DNA of 64,000 nucleotides, taken from the NCBI GenBank assembly GCA_031539345.1, contig JAVKMO010000024.1, positions 1-64,000 on the forward strand. The letters run 5' to 3'. The translations under genes and the position numbers were made by a program. Shown one piece after another: positions 1 through 8,559 of this stretch; within the stretch, counting starts at the first letter, position 1, and each line of letters opens with the position of its first letter. The stretch is from JAVKMO01 sp031539345. Its GTDB lineage: Bacteria > Bacteroidota > Bacteroidia > Chitinophagales > Chitinophagaceae. The notes below the pieces were generated by a model, which had not been told where the DNA came from, made no database searches, and saw only the letters and a list, made by a program, of their open reading frames with translations.

Positions 1-91
1 AAAAAACAAGCAAACCCATTCAAACAACAAAAAATAAACAGTAATTCATGCTTATGATCATGCTTTTTAAAACGAAAATCCTCAAAACAAC

Positions 92-479
92 CTAATTTAA
101 AAAGCACCTAACCAAGAAATGGCTTTTGCAAAGGGTTCTACTATTAAAAGTTACTGTTGATTTGGCTATTGCAAACTTAGCATACAAGTTGATGTTACTT
201 GTGATTGCTGCTGAAAACGAAAAAGAAGTTGTGAGTGTCGCATCGCTATACAATCCTTCAAAGGTGTAATTCGTTTTTGTTGGGTTAGTTGGTTGTGTGG
301 CAGTCGCACCGCTGTTAATCGATTGGGCGGATATTGATGTGCCACCATTACTATTAAAAGTTACTGTTACGGTTGATGTTGTTTCAGTAGTATTTGATGT
401 TGCACTTGGCGTGTTTTTTTTTACAAGCACTCAACAAAACTAAAAAGTAGAGGCTCAGCTGTAATAAAGTTGTTTTCAT
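92..479 (-). pseudogene. frameshifted lipoprotein with Listeria-Bacteroides repeat
   Basis: An ATG at 479 opens a lipoprotein signal peptide (MKTTLLQLSLYFLVLLSAC) with lipobox LSAC and Cys19 encoded at 425-423. A run of nine A on the minus strand (414-422) follows and this frame stops at 386-384. The frame shifted by one base runs from about 424 to 92 and encodes an InlB/Listeria-Bacteroides repeat (VTFNSNGGT ... LYAKF). With eight A instead of nine, the two parts would join as C-KKNTPSATSN plus the repeat, so this is one surface lipoprotein gene broken in a homopolymer. A second repeat starts (TVTFNS) but loses similarity after six residues. The shift could be real decay, phase variation or a sequencing error. 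The repeat family is common in Bacteroidota surface proteins, and no catalytic domain is visible. Confidence 0.6.
139..368. repeat. 20-bp direct repeat, 139-158 and 349-368
   Basis: The 20-mer TACTATTAAAAGTTACTGTT is present twice, 210 bp apart. It encodes the start of the Listeria-Bacteroides repeat on the minus strand. The spacing equals 70 codons, about one repeat unit, so the second copy is probably the stump of a further unit lost by recombination or decay. Confidence 0.7.
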
Positions 480-868
480 ATTCATTTATGTTAAAAAAAT
501 AAAAGGTGATAAAAAGAAGCAAGGCAAAGCTTTAACGAAGACACATAAAGTTTTTTTCATCACTGTAAGAGTAAATGCGGTTGCTGCTATTACTGTGATG
601 AGTGTATAAAAAAACAATGAACAATAGATAATCACTACGAAAATTATTTCCAAAAATATGAAATTGATTGGCGAGAAAATAGAGCGAGACGCTAAACACT
701 TAAAAAAAATGAACCATTTTCTCTTGGTTATTTTAGAACAATAGTAAAAGTACTTTTTTTATTTTAGGGTATTTTTAAAGGCAAAAGCTGTAACCACAAA
801 GGATTACAGCTTCTTTTAGCCTATGTTTACCCATTCACGCACCAATTTCTTATATCCGCTGTATTCGG
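480..868. other. gene-free stretch with two inverted repeats
   Basis: No coding region is supported here. The stretch holds an imperfect 12-bp inverted repeat (557-568 with 590-601, one T-T mismatch, 21-nt loop) and the katG terminator hairpin near 785-812. The rest is AT-rich and probably contains the promoter of the broken lipoprotein gene, but I cannot place it. Confidence 0.4.
777..815 (-). terminator. terminator hairpin downstream of katG
   Basis: AAGCTGTAA (785-793) pairs perfectly with TTACAGCTT (804-812), and the inner CC/GG extends the stem. On the minus strand a short T-run follows (TTTTGCC). It lies 54 bases after the katG stop, as expected for an intrinsic terminator. T-rich sequence on the other side suggests it may act in both directions. 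Confidence 0.6.
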
Positions 869-3157
869 TTATTTTAAATCAAATCGATCAAGGTTCATTA
901 CTTTTGTCCATGCCGCAATAAAGTCAATTACAAATTTTTCTTTTGCATCTGCACTTGCATAAACTTCTGCAATGGCTCTTAGTTCTGAGTTTGACCCGAA
1001 AATTAAATCTGCTCTTGTTGCAGTCCACTTTACATTATTTGTTTTTGCATCTTTGCCGTTAAAGATTTCCTTCTTTTCATCTTTAGCTTCCCAATTTGTA
1101 CCCATTTCAAGCAACTTAGCAAAATATTCATTGGTTAATTTATCTTTTTCAGAGGTGAAAATGCCGTTCATTGAATTGTCATAATTGCATCTCAACGATC
1201 GCATTCCTCCTAATAAAACAGTCATTTCAGGTGCTGTTAATGTTAATAGCTGGGCTTTATCAACGAGCAATGCCTCTGAAGGAATTCTGTATAGTGATTT
1301 TGTGTAATTTCTAAAACCATCTGCAAGGGGTTCTAAAACGGCAAATGAATTTACGTCTGTTTGCTCCTGCAACGCATCCATTCGACCAGGATAAAAAGGA
1401 ATCTGAATGGTTACGCCTGCATTTTTTGCAGCTTGTTCTACACTCATATTTCCTGCCAACACAATTAAGTCAGCTAAAGATATTTTTATTTCTTTTGATT
1501 TTGAATTAAAATCACTTTGAATTTTTTCTAAAACAGATAATACTTTTTTGAGTTGTGTAGGATTATTTACCTCCCAATTTTTTTGTGGTTCTAATCTAAT
1601 TCTAGCTCCATTCGCACCTCCTCGTCTGTCCGATTCACGATAAGTAGAGGCAGAAGCCCATGCGGTAGAAACCATTTCTTGAATCGTTAACCCTGAACCA
1701 AGAATACTTTCTTTTAAACTAGCAATCTCTTTGTTTGTAACTAATTGATGATTTACAGCAGGGATAGGGTCTTGCCAAATTAAATTTTCCATGGGTATTT
1801 CTTTGCCAATGTACGTAGGTTTAGGTCCCATATCACGGTGCGTTAATTTAAACCATGCTCTTGCAAAAGCTTCATTAAAGGCTTGCTTATTATCTTTAAA
1901 CTTTCTAGATATTTTTTCATATACTGGGTCAAAACGAAGTGACAAATCAGTAGTTAGCATGGTGGGTTTATATCTCTTTGTTTGGTCATACGCATCTGGA
2001 ACAACTAAGTCTTCTGTTTTAGCAACCCATTGGTGAGCTCCGGCTGGACTCTTTGTTAGTTCCCATTCGTACATAAATAATATTTTGAAAAAATCATGAT
2101 TCCATTCGTTAGGCGTAAAAGTCCATATCACCTCAAGACCTGAAGTAATCGCATCTTTTCCTTTTCCTGTATTGTAAGAGTTTTTCCAGCCTAAGCCTTG
2201 TTCTTCAATACCTGCTGCCTCAGGGTCTGCTCCAACGTACTTTGCATCTGCAGCACCATGTGTTTTGCCTAATGTATGCCCCCCTGCTATTAATGCTACG
2301 GTTTCTTCATCGTTCATTCCCATTCTACCAAAAGTTTCGCGAATATCTTTTGCCGCCAATAATGGATCTGGGTTTCCATTAGGTCCTTCAGGGTTTACAT
2401 AAATTAATCCCATTTGAATCGCCGCCAAAGGGTTTTCCAATTTTCCTTCTTTGGTATGGCGTTTACCGTCCAACCATTTTGTTTCTGAACCCCAGTATAC
2501 GTTAGTTTGTGGTTCCCAAACATCTTCTCTACCTCCTGCAAATCCAAATGTTTTAAATCCTGCATTTTCTAAAGCCACATTGCCTGTCAGTATCATTAAA
2601 TCTGCCCATGAAATTTTGTTGCCATATTTTTGTTTAATCGGCCACAAAAGGCGTCTTGCTTTATCAAGGTTGGCATTATCAGGCCAACTATTTTGTGGAG
2701 CAAAGCGTTGTTGTCCAGCCCTAGTTCCACCACGTCCGTCACCTGTCCTATATGTTCCAGCACTATGCCAAGCCATGCGAATAAACAAGCCCGCATAGCT
2801 TCCATGATCTGCTGGCCACCAGTCTTGAGAAGTTGTTACAAGGTCTTTCAAATCTTTCTTTAAGGCTGCATAATCTAAAGATTGAAATGCTTTTTTATAA
2901 TTAAAAGTTTGATCCATAGGATTCGAAAGTCTTGAGTTGCTTCTTAATGCACTCAAGTCTAATTGATTTGGCCACCAGTCTTTATTCGTATTGGTTTTGC
3001 TTGCTGAATGACCTGAATGTTGCTCAGCTTGTGTCGCTGTTTTACTATCGTAACCGAACGGACATTTTTCTTTTGTTTCCATTTTATTTTGTGCTTTTAC
3101 ATGGATTGACAATAAAACAATACAAGCACCAATAGAGACAATTAATTTTTTTTTCAT
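869..3157 (-). CDS. katG: catalase-peroxidase with signal peptide
   Basis: Bifunctional heme catalase-peroxidase that destroys hydrogen peroxide (762 aa, family length about 730-760). The distal site is Arg127-Trp130-His131 in RMAWHSAGTYR. The proximal heme ligand is His294 in GGHTLGKTHGA. The Met-Tyr-Trp cross-link partners are present as Trp130, Tyr253 (LIYVNPEGPNG) and Met279 (GRMGMND). The second, non-catalytic peroxidase-like domain fills the C-terminal half. The N-terminus is a typical signal peptide (residues 1-23, ending VKAQ), so I infer a periplasmic enzyme, unlike most cytoplasmic KatG proteins. It is transcribed divergently from the OxyR-like gene, which probably controls it. Confidence 0.97.
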   Translation of the reverse strand: MKKKLIVSIGACIVLLSIHVKAQNKMETKEKCPFGYDSKTATQAEQHSGHSASKTNTNKDWWPNQLDLSALRSNSRLSNPMDQTFNYKKAFQSLDYAALKKDLKDLVTTSQDWWPADHGSYAGLFIRMAWHSAGTYRTGDGRGGTRAGQQRFAPQNSWPDNANLDKARRLLWPIKQKYGNKISWADLMILTGNVALENAGFKTFGFAGGREDVWEPQTNVYWGSETKWLDGKRHTKEGKLENPLAAIQMGLIYVNPEGPNGNPDPLLAAKDIRETFGRMGMNDEETVALIAGGHTLGKTHGAADAKYVGADPEAAGIEEQGLGWKNSYNTGKGKDAITSGLEVIWTFTPNEWNHDFFKILFMYEWELTKSPAGAHQWVAKTEDLVVPDAYDQTKRYKPTMLTTDLSLRFDPVYEKISRKFKDNKQAFNEAFARAWFKLTHRDMGPKPTYIGKEIPMENLIWQDPIPAVNHQLVTNKEIASLKESILGSGLTIQEMVSTAWASASTYRESDRRGGANGARIRLEPQKNWEVNNPTQLKKVLSVLEKIQSDFNSKSKEIKISLADLIVLAGNMSVEQAAKNAGVTIQIPFYPGRMDALQEQTDVNSFAVLEPLADGFRNYTKSLYRIPSEALLVDKAQLLTLTAPEMTVLLGGMRSLRCNYDNSMNGIFTSEKDKLTNEYFAKLLEMGTNWEAKDEKKEIFNGKDAKTNNVKWTATRADLIFGSNSELRAIAEVYASADAKEKFVIDFIAAWTKVMNLDRFDLK

Positions 3158-3195
3158 ATCTTTTTTTTATGTTTAAAATAAGTTTTTACTGGTGA

Positions 3196-3240
3196 CAAAT
3201 ATAAAAGCTATACTTATCTATAAAAACTATATTTTAGATA
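3196..3240 (-). promoter_or_regulatory. katG promoter and possible OxyR site
   Basis: On the minus strand, TATATTTG (3203-3196) matches the Bacteroidota -7 box TAnnTTTG and lies 39 bases before the katG start. The adjoining 3204-3240 carries CTAT three times (3208, 3218, 3227) at 9-10-bp spacing, one helical turn. That resembles the half-site rhythm of OxyR operators but does not fit the full ATAG/CTAT consensus. The -33 box is not clear. Confidence 0.45.
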
Positions 3241-3258
3241 CTTTTATTGATAAAATAG

Positions 3259-4200
3259 ATGAACATACAACAATTTCAATACATACTAGCTGTGGCAGAA
3301 TATAAGCATTTTGAATTCGCTGCAGAAAAGTGTTGCATCAGCCAATCTACCTTAAGCACGATGATTTCAAAATTAGAAGATGAAATTGGTGTAAAGATTT
3401 TTGACCGTAAGAAAAAGCCGGTTGATTTAACCTTAGAAGGTTCGCTTATTGTAGAACAATTGAAAGTCATTACAAATCATATCGAACAATTACATGAATT
3501 AACTAAAGAAATCAAGGGAGAAATAACAGGACACTTGAATTTGTCTGTAATTCCAACAATAGCTCCTTTTTTATTGCCTTTGTTTTTACAAGAATTTGCA
3601 TCGCAATTTTCCAATCTAAATATTGTAGTAAAAGAAGAGACGACAGACGAAATTCAAAAAAAATTAAAGTTAAGAGAAATCGATATTGGCATTGTTTCTA
3701 TTCCCTTAAACGATAAAGATTTGATTGAAATAAAATTGTACGATGAGCCGTTTTTATTTTTTGATGCAAATAAAACATCAGACGAACAACTTTCTATCCA
3801 TGACTTGAAAAATAAAAACCTATTTTTAATGGAAGAAGGACATTGCCTAAGAACGCAAGTATCTGAGCTTTGTAGTTACAACTCTAAAAAAAATAAATCA
3901 TGTTTTAATTTTGATTACAAAGTAGGCTCTATTGATAGTTTGATCCGGTTTGTTAAGGCAAGCCAATCCGCAACCCTACTACCTTATTTGGCAACTTTAA
4001 ATTTTACGAAACAAGATAAAAATTGTCTTCGTCATTTTAACTCTCCAATTCCATACCGAACAATTGGATTAATTGTCCACCGTCATTTTGTAAAGAAAAA
4101 GATACTAAATAGTTTGCAAAAAAGCATAATGGATAATGTTTCCCCTCAATTGCCTACGATTGAATTAAAAGGTAAAATGTTGCATCCAGTTTTATCATGA
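3259..4200 (+). CDS. oxyR: LysR-family peroxide regulator, OxyR type
   Basis: Transcription factor of 313 aa. The N-terminal winged helix-turn-helix (about residues 1-60; FEFAAEKCCISQSTLS) is followed by a periplasmic-binding-protein-like sensor domain. The segment GHCLRTQVSELC has Cys196 and Cys205 nine residues apart, exactly the spacing of the redox pair Cys199/Cys208 of E. coli OxyR in GHCLRDQAMGFC. It should therefore form a disulfide on contact with hydrogen peroxide. An extra Cys215 is nearby. Its divergent position next to katG supports control of that gene. The function as peroxide sensor is inferred from motif and context. Confidence 0.93.
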   Translation: MNIQQFQYILAVAEYKHFEFAAEKCCISQSTLSTMISKLEDEIGVKIFDRKKKPVDLTLEGSLIVEQLKVITNHIEQLHELTKEIKGEITGHLNLSVIPTIAPFLLPLFLQEFASQFSNLNIVVKEETTDEIQKKLKLREIDIGIVSIPLNDKDLIEIKLYDEPFLFFDANKTSDEQLSIHDLKNKNLFLMEEGHCLRTQVSELCSYNSKKNKSCFNFDYKVGSIDSLIRFVKASQSATLLPYLATLNFTKQDKNCLRHFNSPIPYRTIGLIVHRHFVKKKILNSLQKSIMDNVSPQLPTIELKGKMLHPVLS

Positions 4201-4233
4201 ATGAGAACATTTTGAAGCCGTAATCATCTCGTG

Positions 4234-5457
4234 TTATTCTTGCACAAATAACAAACAAGCATCACCAAAACTAAAAAAGCGAAAATTATTTTTTAAGGCA
4301 TAATCATAAATCATTTTCCATTTTTCACCAACAATGCTTTGGATAATGAGCAAAAGGCTTGATTTGGGTTGATGAAAGTTTGTAATTAAAGCCCGTACAC
4401 TTTTTATTTTATACGTTGGCCTAATCATCAGCTTTGTCCAACAAGACAGTTCTTCTACCTGTTGTTTTTCCATAGCAACAAGAATTTGTTCTATGCTTTC
4501 AACAAAATAAAGTGAGGTGTCCGACAAATCGTTTGTGTCGTTTTGCTCTAATGAAAAAGCTGTTTGTAGAAAAGTGGCTTTGCCTTGTTGTATTTTAACG
4601 CCAAGCCAATAAAGAGATTCTAATGTCCGTAAAGACGTTGTGCCTACGGCAATATTTGCACCTTGATGTGTGACTAATTTTTGTAGAAAATTTTTGGATA
4701 CAGAAAAAAATTCTCCGTGCATTTGATGTTCAAGAATGTTCTTTTTTTCAATCGGCTTAAACGTGTCTGCACCAACATGAAGGGTTAAAAATTGCGTTGC
4801 CATGTTTTTTGTTTTCAATTGCTCAAACACTTCAGGCGTAAAATGTAAACCTGCAGTAGGCGTAGCAACAGAGCCTTCTTGCGTACTAAAAACAGTTTGA
4901 TATTGTTCTGCGTCGCTTACTTGCGTATTACGTTTTAAATACGGAGGAATAGGAATAATGCCAACACTGTGCAAAATATTTTGTAAGGAAATATTTTTAT
5001 TCCAAGACAAGGTGAGTGTAAAAACAGAATTGTGCGGCGCTTCATTTGGTTTATGTACGAGTAGCTCTACTTCTGTTTCTTCATGAATAAATTTTTTGAT
5101 TAAAAAGGGCGATTTCCATTTTTTAAAATGACCTATATAAACCTGCAAGCTAACTGTATGCACATTTTGCAAAACACTTTCTATTGTTTTTCCATCAGTT
5201 GAAGACAAGCAAAAAATTTCTATTGTTTGTGTGCCATCTGTAAAATGTAAGCGTGCAGGAATTGTTTTTGTATTATTAAAAATGAGCTGTGAATGTTGTG
5301 GCAGATGAGACACAAGGTTCAAAAAAATATCTTCTTCAATTTTATTTTTATAAACAAGCAATTTACTATTATGCCTTGGTACAATAGGAAAGGTGGCTAT
5401 TTTTTCTGCATCAATCGAATAGTCAAAGTCATCAAGACTTAAAAACAAATTGCTCAT
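4234..5457 (-). CDS. queA: SAM:tRNA ribosyltransferase-isomerase (QueA family)
   Basis: QueA transfers and isomerises the ribose of S-adenosylmethionine onto preQ1 at tRNA position 34 to give epoxyqueuosine. Family signatures are DDFDYSIDAEKIATFP at the N-terminus, FNNTKTIPARL, PTAGLHFTPEVFEQLK, GTTSLRTLES and, near the C-terminus, NFHQPKSSLLL. At 407 aa it is longer than the usual 340-360 because of extra middle segments, so it may belong to a divergent QueA-like group. It is last in the recA operon and its start overlaps the CPBP stop by 4 nt (ATGA). queE for the same pathway is in this window at 44060-44824. Confidence 0.9.
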   Translation of the reverse strand: MSNLFLSLDDFDYSIDAEKIATFPIVPRHNSKLLVYKNKIEEDIFLNLVSHLPQHSQLIFNNTKTIPARLHFTDGTQTIEIFCLSSTDGKTIESVLQNVHTVSLQVYIGHFKKWKSPFLIKKFIHEETEVELLVHKPNEAPHNSVFTLTLSWNKNISLQNILHSVGIIPIPPYLKRNTQVSDAEQYQTVFSTQEGSVATPTAGLHFTPEVFEQLKTKNMATQFLTLHVGADTFKPIEKKNILEHQMHGEFFSVSKNFLQKLVTHQGANIAVGTTSLRTLESLYWLGVKIQQGKATFLQTAFSLEQNDTNDLSDTSLYFVESIEQILVAMEKQQVEELSCWTKLMIRPTYKIKSVRALITNFHQPKSSLLLIIQSIVGEKWKMIYDYALKNNFRFFSFGDACLLFVQE

Positions 5458-6353
5458 AATTTTGTTTTCAATCGCTGTTGATATAAATAATATAAACTCA
5501 ATGCGAATAACACAAACGATAATACGCCTACGAATGCTGGAATTTGGACATCTTCATTCCGCAAGCAACGTTCTGTAAAAAGTGGGTCATTTGCGACATA
5601 TATGACAACAACTTGTGCCCCATTAAATAAAAAATGTAAAAGCAAAGAAGGCAAAATACTATTGCTATAAAAAAGAAAAAAAGACAAAATAATGCCAATG
5701 AAGAATCGTGGCAAAAAGCCTAAAAATTGAAAATGAATATATGAAAAAAGGAAGGCTGTAATAATAATAGACAGGTTGATATTTTTTGTTATACGAAATA
5801 AAATACTGTTGAACGTGCTTCTAAAAAACAACTCTTCACATACCGCAGGCAACAAAGACATAACACAAAAAGTGAGTAAAAAATCTACAGGCGATGAAAA
5901 CAAAAGCATTTGTTTTAACAACAGAGTTTGCTCTTGTTCCTGTTTTTGAATAACACTTTCTAATTTTTGTAAAAAAGGAGGAAAGTCAATGTGATAATTC
6001 ACATAGCCTATCCAAGTTAAAAATGGATACGCCAAAGCCAGTACCAATAAGGCTTTGAGATAGTCGTTTTGATTTTTTGGCGTTTGTAGAAATAGCTTTT
6101 TGCGTAAGGGTTCGTTAGAATAATAGTGTGCGAAAAAAAGTGATGAACACAAAAAAATGCCTATTTGCGATATGCCTTGAAAAACAAAAAGCATGTTTTT
6201 CTTGCTGATAATGTCTTGATTGTGTTGCGAGAAAACCAAAAAGAAAAATAGTTGGAGCAAAATGGCAATGACCACAAAGCCACAAACAATAGCTAAAAAA
6301 GAAAACAACTGACGAATAGGTTTTTGATTGCTAAAGCACAAGTATAATTTCAT
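5454..6353 (-). CDS. CPBP-family intramembrane glutamic endopeptidase
   Basis: Multi-pass membrane protein of the CPBP (Abi/Rce1-like) protease family. Motif 1 is CEELFFR (Glu173-Glu174 and Arg178 from this start), motif 2 is FSYIHF (His207) and motif 3 is LLLHFLFN (His240), so the catalytic residues are present. I chose the ATG at 6353 (299 aa). An in-frame ATG at 6458 would add 35 polar residues but overlap the recA 3' end by 59 bp, and the hydrophobic region begins just after the later ATG. It lies between recA and queA. Substrates are unknown; family members process prenylated proteins, bacteriocins or signals. Confidence 0.88.
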   Translation of the reverse strand: MKLYLCFSNQKPIRQLFSFLAIVCGFVVIAILLQLFFFLVFSQHNQDIISKKNMLFVFQGISQIGIFLCSSLFFAHYYSNEPLRKKLFLQTPKNQNDYLKALLVLALAYPFLTWIGYVNYHIDFPPFLQKLESVIQKQEQEQTLLLKQMLLFSSPVDFLLTFCVMSLLPAVCEELFFRSTFNSILFRITKNINLSIIITAFLFSYIHFQFLGFLPRFFIGIILSFFLFYSNSILPSLLLHFLFNGAQVVVIYVANDPLFTERCLRNEDVQIPAFVGVLSFVLFALSLYYLYQQRLKTKL

Positions 6354-6399
6354 ACACAGTTGTTGTGGCAACGCCAAACGCGTCAAGTCAATTTCTGAA

Positions 6400-7479
6400 T
6401 TATTTAGTTTTTGTTTCTTTTTCGTTGTCTTCGTCTTTTGAGGCAGCAGATGCTCCATCTATTTTGGGCATTGAAGCTTCTCTTATTTTCACCTCAAGTT
6501 CTTTCATTAGTCCTTCATTGTCTAATAAAAACTGTCTTGCTGCGTCTCTGCCTTGAGCAATTTTTGACTCTTTGTAAGAATACCAACTTCCACTTTTTTG
6601 AATGATGTTGAGTTCTACACCCATGTCAATAATTTCGCCAACTTTAGAAATACCTTCACCAAAAATGATGTCAAATTCTACCAATTTAAATGGCGGTGCA
6701 ACTTTGTTTTTTGCCACTTTTACTTTTACGCGATTGCCGATAACTTCTTCGTTCACTTTTATTTGTTCTTTACGGCGAATATCTAACCGCACAGAAGAAT
6801 AAAATTTTAATGCGTTGCCCCCTGTTGTTGTTTCTGGGCTACCAAACATTACGCCAATTTTATCTCTCAATTGGTTAATAAAAATGCAACAGCTTTGAGT
6901 TTTGTTAATGTTAGCGGTAATTTTTCTTAATGCTTGCGACATCAATCTTGCTTGTACGCCCATTTTACTGTCTCCCATATCACCCTCTAATTCACTTTTA
7001 GGCACTAAGGCAGCAACAGAGTCAACAACAACCAAATCAATTGCTCCAGAAGAAATTAAGCGGTCAGCAATTTCCAATGCTTGTTCGCCATAGTCAGGTT
7101 GAGAAATCAAAAGGTTGTCCACATCAACGCCCAAGCGTTTTGCATAACTGCTGTCGAAGGCGTGTTCTGCATCAATAAATGCACAAATGCCGCCACTTTT
7201 TTGTGCTTCTGCAATACAATGAATCGCAAGCGTCGTTTTACCTGATGCTTCTGGTCCATAAATTTCAATGATTCTGCCTCGTGGCAAGCCACCAATTCCC
7301 AGAGCAATGTCCAATGCCAAAGAGCCAGTATTGATCACTTCGATTTGTACTTTGCCTTTATCGTTTAGCATCATCACACTACCTTTGCCATAATCTTTTT
7401 CTATTTTATCTAAAGTCAGCTTGAGTGCTTTTAGTTTTTCGGCTTTTTCATTTTTATCTATTTTATCGTTGCTTGCCAT
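6400..7479 (-). CDS. recA: recombinase RecA
   Basis: ATP-dependent strand-exchange protein and SOS co-protease, 359 aa, full length. Walker A is GPEASGKTT (residues 75-83). Downstream are the Walker B region LVVVDSVAALVPK, the loop L1/L2 region around INQLRDKIGVMFGSPETTTGG, and a charged C-terminal tail rich in Lys, Asp and Glu. It starts 10 bp after DUF5606 and is followed by the CPBP gene, so it seems to be co-transcribed with a START-like gene upstream and queA downstream. I see no LexA box in the short upstream gap. Confidence 0.98.
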   Translation of the reverse strand: MASNDKIDKNEKAEKLKALKLTLDKIEKDYGKGSVMMLNDKGKVQIEVINTGSLALDIALGIGGLPRGRIIEIYGPEASGKTTLAIHCIAEAQKSGGICAFIDAEHAFDSSYAKRLGVDVDNLLISQPDYGEQALEIADRLISSGAIDLVVVDSVAALVPKSELEGDMGDSKMGVQARLMSQALRKITANINKTQSCCIFINQLRDKIGVMFGSPETTTGGNALKFYSSVRLDIRRKEQIKVNEEVIGNRVKVKVAKNKVAPPFKLVEFDIIFGEGISKVGEIIDMGVELNIIQKSGSWYSYKESKIAQGRDAARQFLLDNEGLMKELEVKIREASMPKIDGASAASKDEDNEKETKTK

Positions 7480-7489
7480 ATCTTTTTTT

Positions 7490-7882
7490 TTAGATTGAAG
7501 GAATTGAAAGGGTAAATGGCATGAGCGTTTCGTGCCATTTTAAAATTTGTTTAAGGTTATTAAAATAGACTTTTTGTTGGTCTAAGTTGGGACATATTTT
7601 GAGAAAAAAAGCATAGTAATCAGCTTTGCTTGTAGCCTTTTCAGGCATTTGTTCTGTTGTAGATTTTAATGCGTCGAGAATGGTTCTTAAACTTATCGTT
7701 CCTTCTGTAGTAAAAACTTCTACTTGAGCAAGGTTGATAATTTTACTTCTGTTCATCGAGTATGCCCTAATCGTATTTTTTTTTAATGATTGTAAAACGA
7801 CATTGTCTTGTTGTGCTTGCACAAATAAAAACAAATCATCTACGCCTACAACTTGAACTAATTTTGAAAAATCGATTTCCAT
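7490..7882 (-). CDS. DUF5606 domain protein
   Basis: A 130-residue protein matching the Bacteroidota family DUF5606. The typical opening is a small beta-rich domain (VVGVDDLFLFVQAQ) followed by a segment with VEVFTTEGTISLRTILDAL, as in relatives where a short beta domain precedes a helical tail. No catalytic motif or signal peptide is seen, so it is probably cytoplasmic. It ends 10 bp before recA and follows the START-like gene by 62 bp. The function of the family is not known. Confidence 0.75.
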   Translation of the reverse strand: MEIDFSKLVQVVGVDDLFLFVQAQQDNVVLQSLKKNTIRAYSMNRSKIINLAQVEVFTTEGTISLRTILDALKSTTEQMPEKATSKADYYAFFLKICPNLDQQKVYFNNLKQILKWHETLMPFTLSIPSI

Positions 7883-7944
7883 TATATCTAATAATAACTA
7901 TAAAAAATGGGGGTTGAAAAACCTTCAAAAAAAAAGATAATGAT

Positions 7945-8331
7945 TTAAACGATGCCTATTCGATAAAACAAATCTTTGATTTGGTGTTCCCAAAGTTGCT
8001 TTGCGTCTTTAACGTCTTTAGGGTCTGCAAAATCTGAAATCGTGAGTATGGTTTGATTGCTAATATCGGTTTTGTCTATTCTAAATTCAAAATATTCAGA
8101 AGTTCCTTTTGCATTGTCCCATTGAAAACGAATCTGTTTATCTTGTTCAAATTCAATGACAGTTGCAGACTCGTCACTACCGTTCCATGTAAACACAAAT
8201 ACCTTGTCTCGTTCAACCACCTTGTCTGCAAACCACTCTTTAAAGCCTGCTGCAGTTGCAAAAAAATCAAACAAAACAGCCGGTGAGCAACGCACATTAT
8301 ATTCTAAGGTAAACAATTGTTTTTTCGCCAT
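7945..8331 (-). CDS. START-like / AHSA1-family domain protein
   Basis: A 128-residue SRPBCC-fold protein. Hallmarks are the N-terminal strand and helix (LEYNVRCSPAVLFDFFATAAGFKEWF cut short here), the central strands and a long C-terminal helix (DAKQLWEHQIKDLFYRIG). It resembles the small START-like proteins that are widespread in Bacteroidota. The fold makes a hydrophobic ligand cavity; ligand and role are unknown. It is first in the START-DUF5606-recA-CPBP-queA gene string and is divergent from ridA. Confidence 0.78.
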   Translation of the reverse strand: MAKKQLFTLEYNVRCSPAVLFDFFATAAGFKEWFADKVVERDKVFVFTWNGSDESATVIEFEQDKQIRFQWDNAKGTSEYFEFRIDKTDISNQTILTISDFADPKDVKDAKQLWEHQIKDLFYRIGIV

Positions 8332-8396
8332 CAGATAATTTTGATTAGTTGTGAAATGTTATTCCTCGCCAAAACGTCGGACAGAACAGACCTTTT

Positions 8397-8418
8397 GAAC
8401 GTTTTTTTAAGAACGTTC
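8397..8418. promoter_or_regulatory. pair of AACGTT palindromes in a divergent intergenic region
   Basis: AACGTT occurs at 8398-8403 and 8412-8417, so the centres are 14 bp apart and the outer sequence GAACGT/ACGTTC also forms an inverted repeat. The site lies between the divergent START-like gene (minus) and ridA (plus). It could be an operator or a hairpin. The evidence is symmetry and position only. Confidence 0.25.
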
Positions 8419-8559
8419 GCAAGTAAATATTTTTTCTTAGACAAGACCGTTTTTCTGCCAACACTTGTTCACATTCACTGTACATAGCCATTTTGTATCA
8501 ACAAAGCCAAGATGTTATGTTCGCCTGATTACTTCTTTTTCACTTTTCATTTTTTCATT

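Noticed and set aside
2451..2798. 115-residue plus-strand open frame opposite katG
   Set aside because: Shadow of the conserved katG coding frame; Cys/Pro/Leu composition is not protein-like for this genome.
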